NCBI GenBank assembly: GCA_964411425.1
Contig: CAYPKW010000079.1
Location: 1-10,816 of the forward strand
DNA: 10,816 nt
Reading direction: 5' to 3'
Origin: CAYPKW01 sp964411425
GTDB lineage: Bacteria; Pseudomonadota; Alphaproteobacteria; Dongiales; Dongiaceae
The notes under the pieces: model-generated
Databases searched by the model: none
Seen by the model: the letters and a program-made list of their open reading frames with translations, nothing else
Told to the model about the DNA's origin: nothing
Translations under genes and position numbers: made by a program
In this document: positions 5,036 through 10,816 of the stretch, piece after piece
Layout of the letters: each line of letters starts with the position of its first letter
Position numbering within the stretch: position 1 is the first letter of the stretch

Positions 5036-7750
5036 ATGTTCGCCATGGTCGCGAAGCGGTTGTTTGGCTCCGCCAACGACCGCTTCCTCAAGAGTCTGTC
5101 GAGGACCGTGGCCGCCATCAACGCACTCGAGCCGGACCTCGAGAAGCTCGACGACGCCCAGTTGCGCCAGCGGACCGACGCGCTGCGCCAGCGCCTTGCC
5201 GCCGGCGAGAGCCTGGACGACCTGCTGCCCGACGCCTTCGCCGCGGTGCGCGAGGCAGCGAGGCGCACCCTGGGCCAGCGCCATTTCGACGTGCAGCTCA
5301 TGGGCGCCGTCGTGCTGCACCGCGGCATGATCGCCGAGATGAAGACCGGCGAAGGCAAGACGCTGGTGGCCACGATGCCCGTCTATCTCAACGCGCTTGC
5401 CGGCAAGGGCGTGCACGTGGTGACGGTGAACGACTACCTGGCCCGGCGCGACTCGGAGTGGATGGGGCAGATCTACCGCTTCCTCGGGCTGTCGGTGGGC
5501 TGCATCGTGCCCGGCCTGCGCGACCCCGAGCGCCGCCAAGCCTACGCGACGGACGTCACCTACGGCACCAACAACGAATTCGGCTTCGATTACCTGCGCG
5601 ACAACATGAAGTTCCGCCTGGAGGACATGGTCCAGCGCGAGTTCAACTACGCCATCGTCGACGAGGTGGACAGCATCCTGGTCGACGAGGCGCGCACGCC
5701 CCTCATCATCTCCGGCCCGACGGAGGATTCCTCGGAGCTCTATCGCCAGGTCGACCTGCTGATCCCGAAACTCGCCGACACCGACTACGAGAAGGACGAG
5801 AAGGCGCGCCAGGTGACGCTGACCGAGGACGGCGCCGTGCGCATCGAGGAGCTGCTCGCCGAAGCGGACCTGCTCAAGGTAAAGCCGCTCTACGACATGC
5901 ACAACGTCGGCCTCGTGCACCACGCCAACCAGGCCCTGCGCGCGCACAAGCTGTTCGCCCGCGACACCGACTACATCGTCAAGGACGACAAGGTCATCAT
6001 CGTCGACGAGTTCACGGGGCGGATGATGGAGGGGCGGCGCTACTCCGAGGGCCTGCACCAGGCGCTCGAGGCCAAGGAGGGCGTCACCGTCCAGAACGAG
6101 AACCAGACGCTCGCCTCGATCACCTTCCAGAATTACTTCCGGCTCTATCCCAAGCTCGCCGGCATGACCGGCACGGCCATGACCGAGGCCGCGGAGCTCG
6201 CCGACATCTACGGCCTCGACGTCATCGAATTGCCGACCCACATGGCGATGATCCGCATCGACGAGGACGACGAGGTCTACCGCACGGCCAAGGAGAAGTA
6301 CGCCGCCATCGTCGCACTGATCGAGGAAAAACAGGCGCGCCTTCAGCCGATGCTGGTCGGCACGGTGAGCATCGAGAAATCGGAGGTCCTGAGCGGGCTG
6401 CTTACCAAGAAGCGCATCCCGCACAAGGTGCTGAACGCGCGCTACCACGAGCAGGAGGCCTTCATCATCGCGCAGGCGGGCGTGCCCGGCGCAGTTACCA
6501 TCGCCACCAACATGGCCGGGCGCGGCACCGACATTCAGCTCGGCGGTAACCTGGAGATGCGGCTGCGTCAGGAGGTGCCGGCCGACGCCGGGGAGGCCGA
6601 GCGAGAAGCCGCGCGGGCGCGCATATCCTCCGAGGTGCAGACGGCCAAGGATGTGGCCATCGCCGCGGGCGGGCTGTGCGTGATCGGCACCGAGCGGCAC
6701 GAGAGCCGGCGCATCGACAATCAGTTGCGCGGCCGCTCCGGGCGCCAGGGCGACCCGGGCGCCTCGTGCTTCTTCCTGTCGCTGGAAGACGACCTGATGC
6801 GAATCTTCGGCTCGGAGCGCATGGATTCGATGCTGCGGCGCTTCGGCCTCAAGGAGGGCGAGGCGATCATCCATCCCTGGGTCAACAAGGCGCTGGAAAA
6901 GGCGCAGCAGAAGGTGGAGGCGCGCAACTACGAGATCCGCAAGAACCTGCTCAAGTACGACAACGTTATGAACAACCAGCGCAAGACGATCTACGAGCAG
7001 CGCCGCGAGCTGATGCGCACGCCGGACGTCTCCGAGACCGTCGCCGGGATGCGCCTCGACGTGATCGCCGGCCTCGTCGCCCGCTACATCCCGCCCAACG
7101 CCTATGCCGAGCAGTGGGACGCGGGCGGGCTGCACGAGGAATGCAGGCGGCTCCTCGGCCTCGACCTGCCGATCGTGGATTGGGCGAAGGAGGAGGGCAT
7201 CGCCGACGAGGCGATGCGCGAGCGGCTCGTCGCCGCCTCCGACCGCCGGATGGCGGAGAAGGCGGCCAACTTCGGCCCGGAGGTCATGCGACTGGCCGAG
7301 AAGAGCCTGCTGCTCCAGTTGCTCGACCAGGGCTGGAAGGACCACCTGCTCGGCCTCGACCACCTGCGCCACGGCATCGGCCTCAGGGCCTACGCCCAGC
7401 GCGACCCCTTCCACGAGTATTCGCGCGAGGCGTTCGAGATGTTCGAGGCGATGCTGGTCCGTCTCGGCGATTCGATCACCGGCGTCTTGAGCCACATCGA
7501 AATCCGCATGGCCCGGCCGGAGGACGCGCCGCCGCCGCCGCGCCCGCTCCGCGAGAGCCGACCCGAGCCGGCAATGGCCGACGCCGGCGGCCCCGCCGCG
7601 CCGCGCGCGCAGGCCGGGCCTCAGCCCGTGGCGCGCCGGGCCGCGGCCCTCGACCTCAACGACCCGGGAACCTGGAGCCGGGTGCCGCGCAATGCGCCCT
7701 GCCCCTGCGGCTCGGGCAAGAAGTACAAGCACTGTCACGGCAGGATGTAA
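5036..7750 (+). CDS. secA: preprotein translocase ATPase subunit SecA
   Basis: Full-length SecA of 904 residues, near the usual 900, the ATPase motor that pushes unfolded preproteins through SecYEG at the inner membrane. Walker A is MKTGEGKT (102-109) with K108 as catalytic lysine, and Walker B is DEVD from D209; both have the same numbers as in E. coli. Other landmarks are TYGTNNEFGFDYLRDNM in the first nucleotide-binding domain, the LVDEARTPLIISG stretch, AGMTGTA, IATNMAGRGTDIQLGGN and LRGRSGRQGDPG in the second, and LLQLLDQGWKDHL in the helical scaffold. After a Pro/Ala-rich linker the C-terminal zinc-binding tail is PCPCGSGKKYKHCHGRM, with C889, C891, C900 and H901 as metal ligands; this tail contacts SecB and phospholipids. 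The start at 5036 is set by GAGG and by the conserved KRLFGSANDR beginning. The gene is divergent from the isomerase and followed 18 bases later by a DUF433 gene. Its last codons are duplicated at 8515. Confidence 0.98.
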   Translation: MFAMVAKRLFGSANDRFLKSLSRTVAAINALEPDLEKLDDAQLRQRTDALRQRLAAGESLDDLLPDAFAAVREAARRTLGQRHFDVQLMGAVVLHRGMIAEMKTGEGKTLVATMPVYLNALAGKGVHVVTVNDYLARRDSEWMGQIYRFLGLSVGCIVPGLRDPERRQAYATDVTYGTNNEFGFDYLRDNMKFRLEDMVQREFNYAIVDEVDSILVDEARTPLIISGPTEDSSELYRQVDLLIPKLADTDYEKDEKARQVTLTEDGAVRIEELLAEADLLKVKPLYDMHNVGLVHHANQALRAHKLFARDTDYIVKDDKVIIVDEFTGRMMEGRRYSEGLHQALEAKEGVTVQNENQTLASITFQNYFRLYPKLAGMTGTAMTEAAELADIYGLDVIELPTHMAMIRIDEDDEVYRTAKEKYAAIVALIEEKQARLQPMLVGTVSIEKSEVLSGLLTKKRIPHKVLNARYHEQEAFIIAQAGVPGAVTIATNMAGRGTDIQLGGNLEMRLRQEVPADAGEAEREAARARISSEVQTAKDVAIAAGGLCVIGTERHESRRIDNQLRGRSGRQGDPGASCFFLSLEDDLMRIFGSERMDSMLRRFGLKEGEAIIHPWVNKALEKAQQKVEARNYEIRKNLLKYDNVMNNQRKTIYEQRRELMRTPDVSETVAGMRLDVIAGLVARYIPPNAYAEQWDAGGLHEECRRLLGLDLPIVDWAKEEGIADEAMRERLVAASDRRMAEKAANFGPEVMRLAEKSLLLQLLDQGWKDHLLGLDHLRHGIGLRAYAQRDPFHEYSREAFEMFEAMLVRLGDSITGVLSHIEIRMARPEDAPPPPRPLRESRPEPAMADAGGPAAPRAQAGPQPVARRAAALDLNDPGTWSRVPRNAPCPCGSGKKYKHCHGRM
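7730..7748 (+). repeat. direct repeat copy 1 (secA 3' end)
   Basis: CACTGTCACGGCAGGATGT encodes the last six residues of SecA (HCHGRM) and the first base of its stop. It recurs at 8515-8533 with one difference (T to C, synonymous). The two copies are 785 bp apart in the deposited coordinates, about 630 bp if gap 2 is collapsed, and they enclose the DUF433/DUF5615 pair exactly. Confidence 0.8.
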
Positions 7751-7768
7751 TCGACCAAGGTAAAGTCT

Positions 7769-7990
7769 ATGGATTACCGGGTCCGCATCACCGTAGAGCC
7801 AGGCAAACGCGGCGGGCGCCCCTGCATTCGGGGTCTGAGAATAACCGTTTACGATGTCCTTGGTTGGCTGGCGTGCGGAATGACCGAGGAAGACATTCTC
7901 CTCGACCATCCCGACCTTGAGCGCGATGACATCCGAGCCTGCCTCGAATATGCGGCCGAGCGAGAGCGCCCTGCGTCGGGCCGCGGTTGA
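7769..7990 (+). CDS. DUF433 family protein, probable antitoxin-like partner
   Basis: A 73-residue protein of the DUF433 family. The signature runs GGRPCIRGLRITVYDVLGWL (15-34), then GMTEEDILLDHPDLERDDIRA (37-57), then LEYAAERE (59-66): a short N-terminal strand region followed by a helix-turn-helix-like bundle. From memory, DUF433 proteins are regularly encoded just before PIN-like DUF5615 proteins and are predicted to be the antitoxin or DNA-binding half; the function of this copy is not shown. AAGG lies eight bases before the ATG. The gene begins 18 bases after the secA stop with no visible terminator, so read-through from secA is possible. Its stop overlaps the start of the next gene. The C-terminus ends in a polar, probably disordered tail. 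Confidence 0.85.
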   Translation: MDYRVRITVEPGKRGGRPCIRGLRITVYDVLGWLACGMTEEDILLDHPDLERDDIRACLEYAAERERPASGRG

Positions 7991-8477
7991 AACTTCTGTT
8001 GGACGAAAACCCGTCGCGCCGGCTCATCGCGGCGATCGAACCTTTCTGCCCGCAGTCCGTTCACGTCGGTGGCGTGGGCTTGGCGCGAGCCGACGACGAA
8101 GCGATCTGGCGTTATGCCTTCGAGAACGAATACTGCATCGTGACGCACGACATGGATTTTCTCGAACGCACCCTCATTCGCGGCACGCCTCCTCCGGTGA
8201 TCCGTCTGACGGTCGGGAACACTTCGACGCGGCACATCCGCGAAATCCTGCTGCGGCATCTATCCTCGATCCTGGAACGCGCCAAGACCGACCCACCACC
8301 GCATGTGTGGGAGNNNNNNNNNNNNNNNNNNNNNNNNNNNNNNNNNNNNNNNNNNNNNNNNNNNNNNNNNNNNNNNNNNNNNNNNNNNNNNNNNNNNNNN
8401 NNNNNNNNNNNNNTCTATCCTCGATCCTGGAACGCGCCAAGACCGACCCACCACCGCATGTGTGGGAGGTAACGTGA
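7987..8477 (+). CDS. DUF5615 PIN-like protein, probable toxin-like partner (split by gap 2)
   Basis: A PIN-like protein that starts with TTG at 7987, sharing TTGA with the stop of the DUF433 gene. It begins MKLLLDENPSRRL, the DUF5615 hallmark with D6 and E7. It continues with ADDEAIWRYAFENEYCIVTHDMDF (35-58), where D36/D37, T53, D55 and D57 sit at the positions of the acidic metal-binding residues of PIN-type nucleases. Residues 1-109 are read before the 100-N gap (to 8313). The sequence after the gap repeats the last 55 bases and then adds V-T and a TGA stop (8475-8477). If the overlap is collapsed the protein is 111 residues, complete and typical in length. In deposited coordinates the gap shifts the frame, so an automatic caller may report a wrong or truncated product. 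Ribonuclease activity is family-based inference. Confidence 0.82.
8259..8313 (+). repeat. 55-nt contig-end overlap, left copy
   Basis: These 55 bases, from TCTATCCTCG to GTGTGGGAG, are identical to 8414-8468 on the other side of the 100-N gap. They end exactly where the N run starts. An exact, odd-length overlap at both contig ends is what a de Bruijn assembler leaves (k = 55 is a common setting). I read it as one stretch written twice rather than a biological repeat. Confidence 0.85.
8314..8413. other. assembly gap of 100 N (gap 2), probably artificial
   Basis: A run of exactly 100 N inside the DUF5615 gene. Because the flanks overlap by an identical 55 bases and the collapsed sequence gives a full family-length protein with a stop, there is probably no missing sequence here. 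The true gap length would then be negative. Confidence 0.9.
8414..8468 (+). repeat. 55-nt contig-end overlap, right copy
   Basis: Starts right after the N run and matches 8259-8313 base for base. After it come GTAACG and the stop TGA (8475-8477), which complete the DUF5615 frame when joined to position 8313. Confidence 0.85.
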
Positions 8478-8514
8478 GGCGAGGCTGACGAGACCGACTG
8501 GGCCGCTATCCCGC

Positions 8515-8533
8515 CACTGCCACGGCAGGATGT
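8515..8533 (+). repeat. direct repeat copy 2 (secA-tail remnant)
   Basis: CACTGCCACGGCAGGATGT matches the secA 3' end (7730-7748) at 18 of 19 positions; read as codons it gives HCHGRM and is followed by a TGA stop (8533-8535). Upstream of it the similarity to secA ends at once. It lies 37 bases after the DUF5615 stop and just before the end of the convergent ATP-grasp gene, so it marks the right border of the inserted cassette. Confidence 0.8.
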
Positions 8534-8542
8534 GAGTGCCGC

Positions 8543-9658
8543 TCACTGGGCCAGCGGATAGAGCCGAAACAGGCGCTGCTCGCGCCGGAACAGGCGCACG
8601 AGGTCCGCGAGGCGCATGGGCTGAAAGCCGCGCGCCCGGTTGCGGTGGCCGATTTCGAACAGGAGCCGTGTCTGGCGCAGCATGGCGCGGTAGGCGGCGG
8701 CGAGCCGCGCCCGGCAGTCCCAGATGTGGAGCGGCTCGGCGCCGGCGCCGTTCACCTCGAGGATGAGGAAGTCCTCGCCCCGCCGGAGCGCGTCGAGATC
8801 GCGGAATCGCACGTCGAATCGCCCGAAGTAGAACTCTGGCATGGCGCGCGCGATGGCCTCGAAGCGCCGCGTCATGGCGGCGGTGATAAGCGCGTTGGCG
8901 TCGCGACAGACGGCGCCGCGGAAATGGTTGCCGACGAAGGTGAGGCGAACCCGCTCGCCCGCCGGCACCACGCGCTCACACCGCTCGCCGTGGCGGGCGA
9001 GATAGACCTCGGCGATGCGCCGGGCCCGCGCGTCGGCGTAGATTAGCTGGCGCAGCGTCGAGCGCCCGTCGCCGACCGCCTCGGGAAAATACTTGAGTGC
9101 GAGCGAGAGGATGCGCCCCCGCCGCCAGCCCGGCAGGCGCGCATAGAGCACGCCCGCCTCGCCGGGATAGGCGACGTAGCGTTGCAGGACCAGACGCTCG
9201 CCTTGGGGAAAGCCGGCGAGGTAGGCGTGGAGATCGGCCGTGTTCTCGATGAGACGGACGCCGGCGCCGCGGCAGCCCAAATCGGGCTTCGCCACCACCG
9301 GCAAGGCGAGGCCGGCCGCGCTCAACGCCCCTTCGGCGCGAGCGGCGTCGGCCGCGGCCTCGCCCTCCCTCGTCAGCGCGACGAACGGGGCGACCCAGGC
9401 GCCGGCCCCGCCGTCGGCCAACGAACCCAGGACCGCCGCCTTCGATTCGGCGCACAGCCCGCCCGCGGCGAACAGCGGATTGGCCGCCGTGGGTAACAGG
9501 GCGCTGCGGTAGCGCACCGCGAGCCGCAGCCAGTAGAGCGCCACCGGTAGGTAGAAGACCGCGGTTGGCCAGAACTCGAAGAAGGAGAAGGCCGGCCCGG
9601 GACCGTCGGGCGGCCCGATCGCCCGGCCGTTCGAATTCGCCGCGCAAGTCGCCAACAT
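8543..9658 (-). CDS. ATP-grasp ligase of unknown substrate
   Basis: A 371-residue protein with the ATP-grasp fold. ATP-binding lysine K124 sits in LPVVAKPDLGCRGAGVRL (119-136), followed by the hinge LVLQRYVAYPGEAGVLY (157-172). RFDVRFRD (280-287) and LILEVNGAGAEPLHIWD (298-314) carry the Mg-binding acidic and amide residues (E301, N303). The last part resembles D-alanine-D-alanine ligase relatives, so an ATP-dependent carboxylate-amine ligation through an acyl-phosphate is expected; the substrate is not known to me. The N-terminus has an aromatic, hydrophobic stretch (26-48, with FYLPVALYWL) that could bind a membrane or an acyl chain. The start at 9658 is supported by an excellent Shine-Dalgarno. 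The gene is downstream of accA on the same strand, with a 113-bp spacer, and converges on the DUF5615 gene. It is not a Ddl proper: the N-terminal Ddl domain is missing. Confidence 0.82.
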   Translation of the reverse strand: MLATCAANSNGRAIGPPDGPGPAFSFFEFWPTAVFYLPVALYWLRLAVRYRSALLPTAANPLFAAGGLCAESKAAVLGSLADGGAGAWVAPFVALTREGEAAADAARAEGALSAAGLALPVVAKPDLGCRGAGVRLIENTADLHAYLAGFPQGERLVLQRYVAYPGEAGVLYARLPGWRRGRILSLALKYFPEAVGDGRSTLRQLIYADARARRIAEVYLARHGERCERVVPAGERVRLTFVGNHFRGAVCRDANALITAAMTRRFEAIARAMPEFYFGRFDVRFRDLDALRRGEDFLILEVNGAGAEPLHIWDCRARLAAAYRAMLRQTRLLFEIGHRNRARGFQPMRLADLVRLFRREQRLFRLYPLAQ

Positions 9659-9664
9659 GACGGC

Positions 9665-9674
9665 ACCTCCCTCC
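9665..9674 (-). promoter_or_regulatory. extended Shine-Dalgarno of the ATP-grasp gene
   Basis: On the minus strand GGAGGGAGGT lies six bases before the ATG at 9658. It is the strongest ribosome binding site in the window and settles the start, even though the reading frame is open far upstream through accA. Confidence 0.8.
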
Positions 9675-9757
9675 AGACGAATGGCTCGCCCTGGGGGGAG
9701 AGGTGAGCGCGAGGGCGCTGGAAATGCGAAACGACCGGACTGCCGGGGGCAACGGCC

Positions 9758-9771
9758 GGCCGAGCGCGGCC
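9758..9771 (-). terminator. small GC hairpin right after accA, weak terminator candidate
   Basis: GGCCG-CGCT-CGGCC on the minus strand (9758-9771) is a perfect five-base-pair stem with a four-base loop, starting immediately after the accA stop. No T tract follows, so it is not a standard intrinsic terminator, and such short stems are common at this G+C. The rest of the 113-bp spacer to the ATP-grasp gene shows nothing else that I can support. Confidence 0.2.
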
Positions 9772-10728
9772 TCAGTTCAATCCCTTGTTCCCCATGTCGA
9801 GGAACTTCCGCCGGCGCACGGCGCGCAAGGTGTCGCCGTCGCGCTCGGCCAGCAGGATGAGCGCCCGCTCGATGGCGTCGCCCACGGCCGCCACCGCCGC
9901 CATGGGGCCGCGATGGGCGCCGCCGACTGGTTCCTCCACCAATTCGTCGATGACGCCCAGCTTCAGCAGGTCCTCGGCGGTGAGCTTCAAGGCCTCGGCC
10001 GCCTGCTGCGCCTGGTCGGCCGAGCGCCACAGGATCGAGGCACAGCCCTCGGGCGAGATCACCGAGTAGACGGCGTGCTCGAGCATCAGCACGTGGTTCG
10101 CCGCCGCCAGCGCGATGGCGCCGCCCGAGCCGCCCTCGCCGATGATGGCCGCCACCAGCGGCACGCGGATCTTGAGGCAGGCCTCGATGCATCGGGCGAT
10201 GGCCTGCGCCTGGCCGCGCGCCTCGGCGTCGACGCCCGGGTAGGCGCCCGGCGTATCGACGAGCGTTACCACCGGCAGGCGGAAGCGGTCGGCCATCTCC
10301 ATCAGCCGCTGCGCCTTGCGGTAGCCCTCGGGCCGCGCCATGGCGAAGTTGTGCTTGAGACGCGAGGTGGTGTCGGTCCCCTTCTCGTGCCCGATGAGCA
10401 TGACGCTGCGCCCGCGCAACCGTCCGAGCCCCCCCAGGATCGCCGGATCGTCGGCGAAACTGCGGTCGCCCGACAGCGGCGTGAAGTCCTCGACCAGCGC
10501 GCGCACGTAATCGGTGAAATGCGGCCGATCGGGGTGGCGCGCCACCAGCGTCTTCTGCCATGGCGTGAGCTTGCCGTAGGTCTGGCTCAACAGGCGCTCG
10601 GCCCTTGCCTGCAGTTTGGCGATCTCCTCGGCCGGACTGGTCTCGCCCGCGTCGGTGCGATGGCGCAGCTCCTCGATCCTGCCCTCGAGCTCGGCGATCG
10701 GCTTCTCGAATTCGAGGAAAGTCGGCAT
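9772..10728 (-). CDS. accA: acetyl-CoA carboxylase carboxyltransferase subunit alpha
   Basis: AccA of 318 residues (319 in E. coli), complete. With AccD it forms the carboxyltransferase that moves CO2 from biotin-carrier protein to acetyl-CoA, giving malonyl-CoA, the first step of fatty acid synthesis in the cytoplasm. The N-terminal helical part begins FLEFEKPIAELEGRIEEL (4-21). The crotonase-like core contains GRSVMLIGHEKG (106-117), RPEGYRKAQRLM (132-143), PVVTLVDTPGAYPG (152-165), IGEGGSGGAIAL (196-207, oxyanion-hole glycines) and YSVISPEGCASILWR (221-235), all expected of the family. AccD is not beside it, as is common. The start at 10728 lies 12 bases after the stop of the upstream gene, with only a weak GC-rich Shine-Dalgarno, so translational coupling is likely. 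Confidence 0.97.
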   Translation of the reverse strand: MPTFLEFEKPIAELEGRIEELRHRTDAGETSPAEEIAKLQARAERLLSQTYGKLTPWQKTLVARHPDRPHFTDYVRALVEDFTPLSGDRSFADDPAILGGLGRLRGRSVMLIGHEKGTDTTSRLKHNFAMARPEGYRKAQRLMEMADRFRLPVVTLVDTPGAYPGVDAEARGQAQAIARCIEACLKIRVPLVAAIIGEGGSGGAIALAAANHVLMLEHAVYSVISPEGCASILWRSADQAQQAAEALKLTAEDLLKLGVIDELVEEPVGGAHRGPMAAVAAVGDAIERALILLAERDGDTLRAVRRRKFLDMGNKGLN

Positions 10729-10740
10729 CGTCGCCGGCGG

Positions 10741-10816
10741 CTACCGACCCTGCTTCGAGGCGACCGCCGCCACCAATTCCGCCATCCCCACGAGCGTTTC
10801 GGCTTGGCGGATCGAG
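10741..10816 (-). CDS. C-terminal end of an unidentified protein (cut by window edge)
   Basis: An open frame enters from the right edge and stops with TAG (10741-10743), giving 24 codons that end in AETLVGMAELVAAVASKQGR. It is 12 bases upstream of accA on the same strand and probably in its operon. A recombinase gene of the xerD type often precedes accA in alphaproteobacteria, but this tail does not look like a XerD C-terminus, so I leave it unnamed. Confidence 0.5.
   Translation of the reverse strand, partial: SIRQAETLVGMAELVAAVASKQGR

Noticed and set aside
4766..7909. A 1047-codon open frame on the minus strand covering secA
   Set aside because: It is the antisense shadow of secA, whose GC-rich codons rarely make stops on the other strand. 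It has no recognisable domain, while secA on the plus strand is unmistakable from end to end.
1568..8090. Thirteen-base match GCTTGGCGCGAGC between 1568-1580 and 8078-8090
   Set aside because: Short, GC-rich and without flanking similarity; the second copy is coding sequence of the DUF5615 gene. Chance is enough.
8259..8468. The two 55-mers flanking gap 2 as a biological direct repeat or transposition footprint
   Set aside because: They stop exactly at the N run, are identical, and merging them repairs a gene; an assembly overlap explains them better.
457..8519. Thirteen-base match TATCCCGCCACTG between 457-469 and 8507-8519
   Set aside because: A shared 13-mer is expected by chance about once in a window of this size, and the flanks do not match.
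8532..8546. Hairpin GTGAG-TGCCG-CTCAC at the convergent stops of the secA-tail remnant and the ATP-grasp gene, considered as a terminator
   Set aside because: Only five base pairs and no T tract; such stems are frequent at this composition.
8543..10561. A 672-codon frame running through accA into the ATP-grasp gene, as if one long protein
   Set aside because: The first 300 codons are out of frame with the true accA and give low-complexity Arg/Gly/Ala sequence. The ATP-grasp start at 9658 has an excellent Shine-Dalgarno.

Overview
The window comes from a very GC-rich bacterium, about 70% G+C by eye over most of its length. It is most likely an alphaproteobacterium of the Rhodospirillales type. 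The grounds are the strong GC3 bias, the block SAM-methyltransferase / Nudix / GNAT / argJ / parvulin PPIase / divergent secA that I associate with that class, and the protein sequences themselves. It is a draft assembly: two runs of exactly 100 N (1650-1749 and 8314-8413) are scaffold gaps. I used no database, so family assignments rest on recognised motifs.

Layout. Positions 1-549 are clearly lower in G+C. They carry a small secreted protein on the minus strand (16-315) and a leader region with a 10-bp tandem repeat. A class I methyltransferase resembling BioC/NDUFAF5 follows on the plus strand (550-1566). The convergent space after it holds gap 1, which ends in a dispersed, palindromic REP-like repeat. 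On the minus strand lies a compact operon read from right to left: a parvulin-type peptidyl-prolyl isomerase with a signal peptide (3976-4866), argJ (2736-3965), and an unusual single-chain GNAT acetyltransferase-Nudix hydrolase fusion (1793-2773). secA (5036-7750) runs divergently from the isomerase, across a 169-bp spacer with candidate promoters in both directions. secA provides the ATP-driven motor of Sec export, and the isomerase is a candidate folding factor for exported proteins.

Directly behind secA, 18 nt after its stop, sits a two-gene DUF433/DUF5615 module (7769-8477) of the toxin-antitoxin-like kind, with overlapping stop and start (TTGA). It is bracketed by a 19-nt near-perfect direct repeat: the last six codons of secA plus the first base of its stop (7730-7748) recur at 8515-8533, with one synonymous C/T difference. 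This looks like an insertion scar or attachment-type duplication at the 3' end of an essential gene. Gap 2 falls inside the DUF5615 gene but seems to be a scaffolding artefact, because the contigs on either side overlap by an exact 55 nt. Collapsing the overlap restores a complete 111-residue protein.

The right end is on the minus strand. It holds accA (9772-10728, carboxyltransferase alpha subunit of acetyl-CoA carboxylase), an ATP-grasp ligase of unknown substrate downstream of it (8543-9658), and, upstream of accA, the last 24 codons of a gene that runs out of the window.

Most of the window is housekeeping. The parts that deserve attention are the secA-tail duplication around the DUF433/DUF5615 cassette, the GNAT-Nudix fusion, the uncharacterised ATP-grasp protein and the compositionally distinct left end. 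I saw no tRNA, rRNA, CRISPR array, transposase or integrase.
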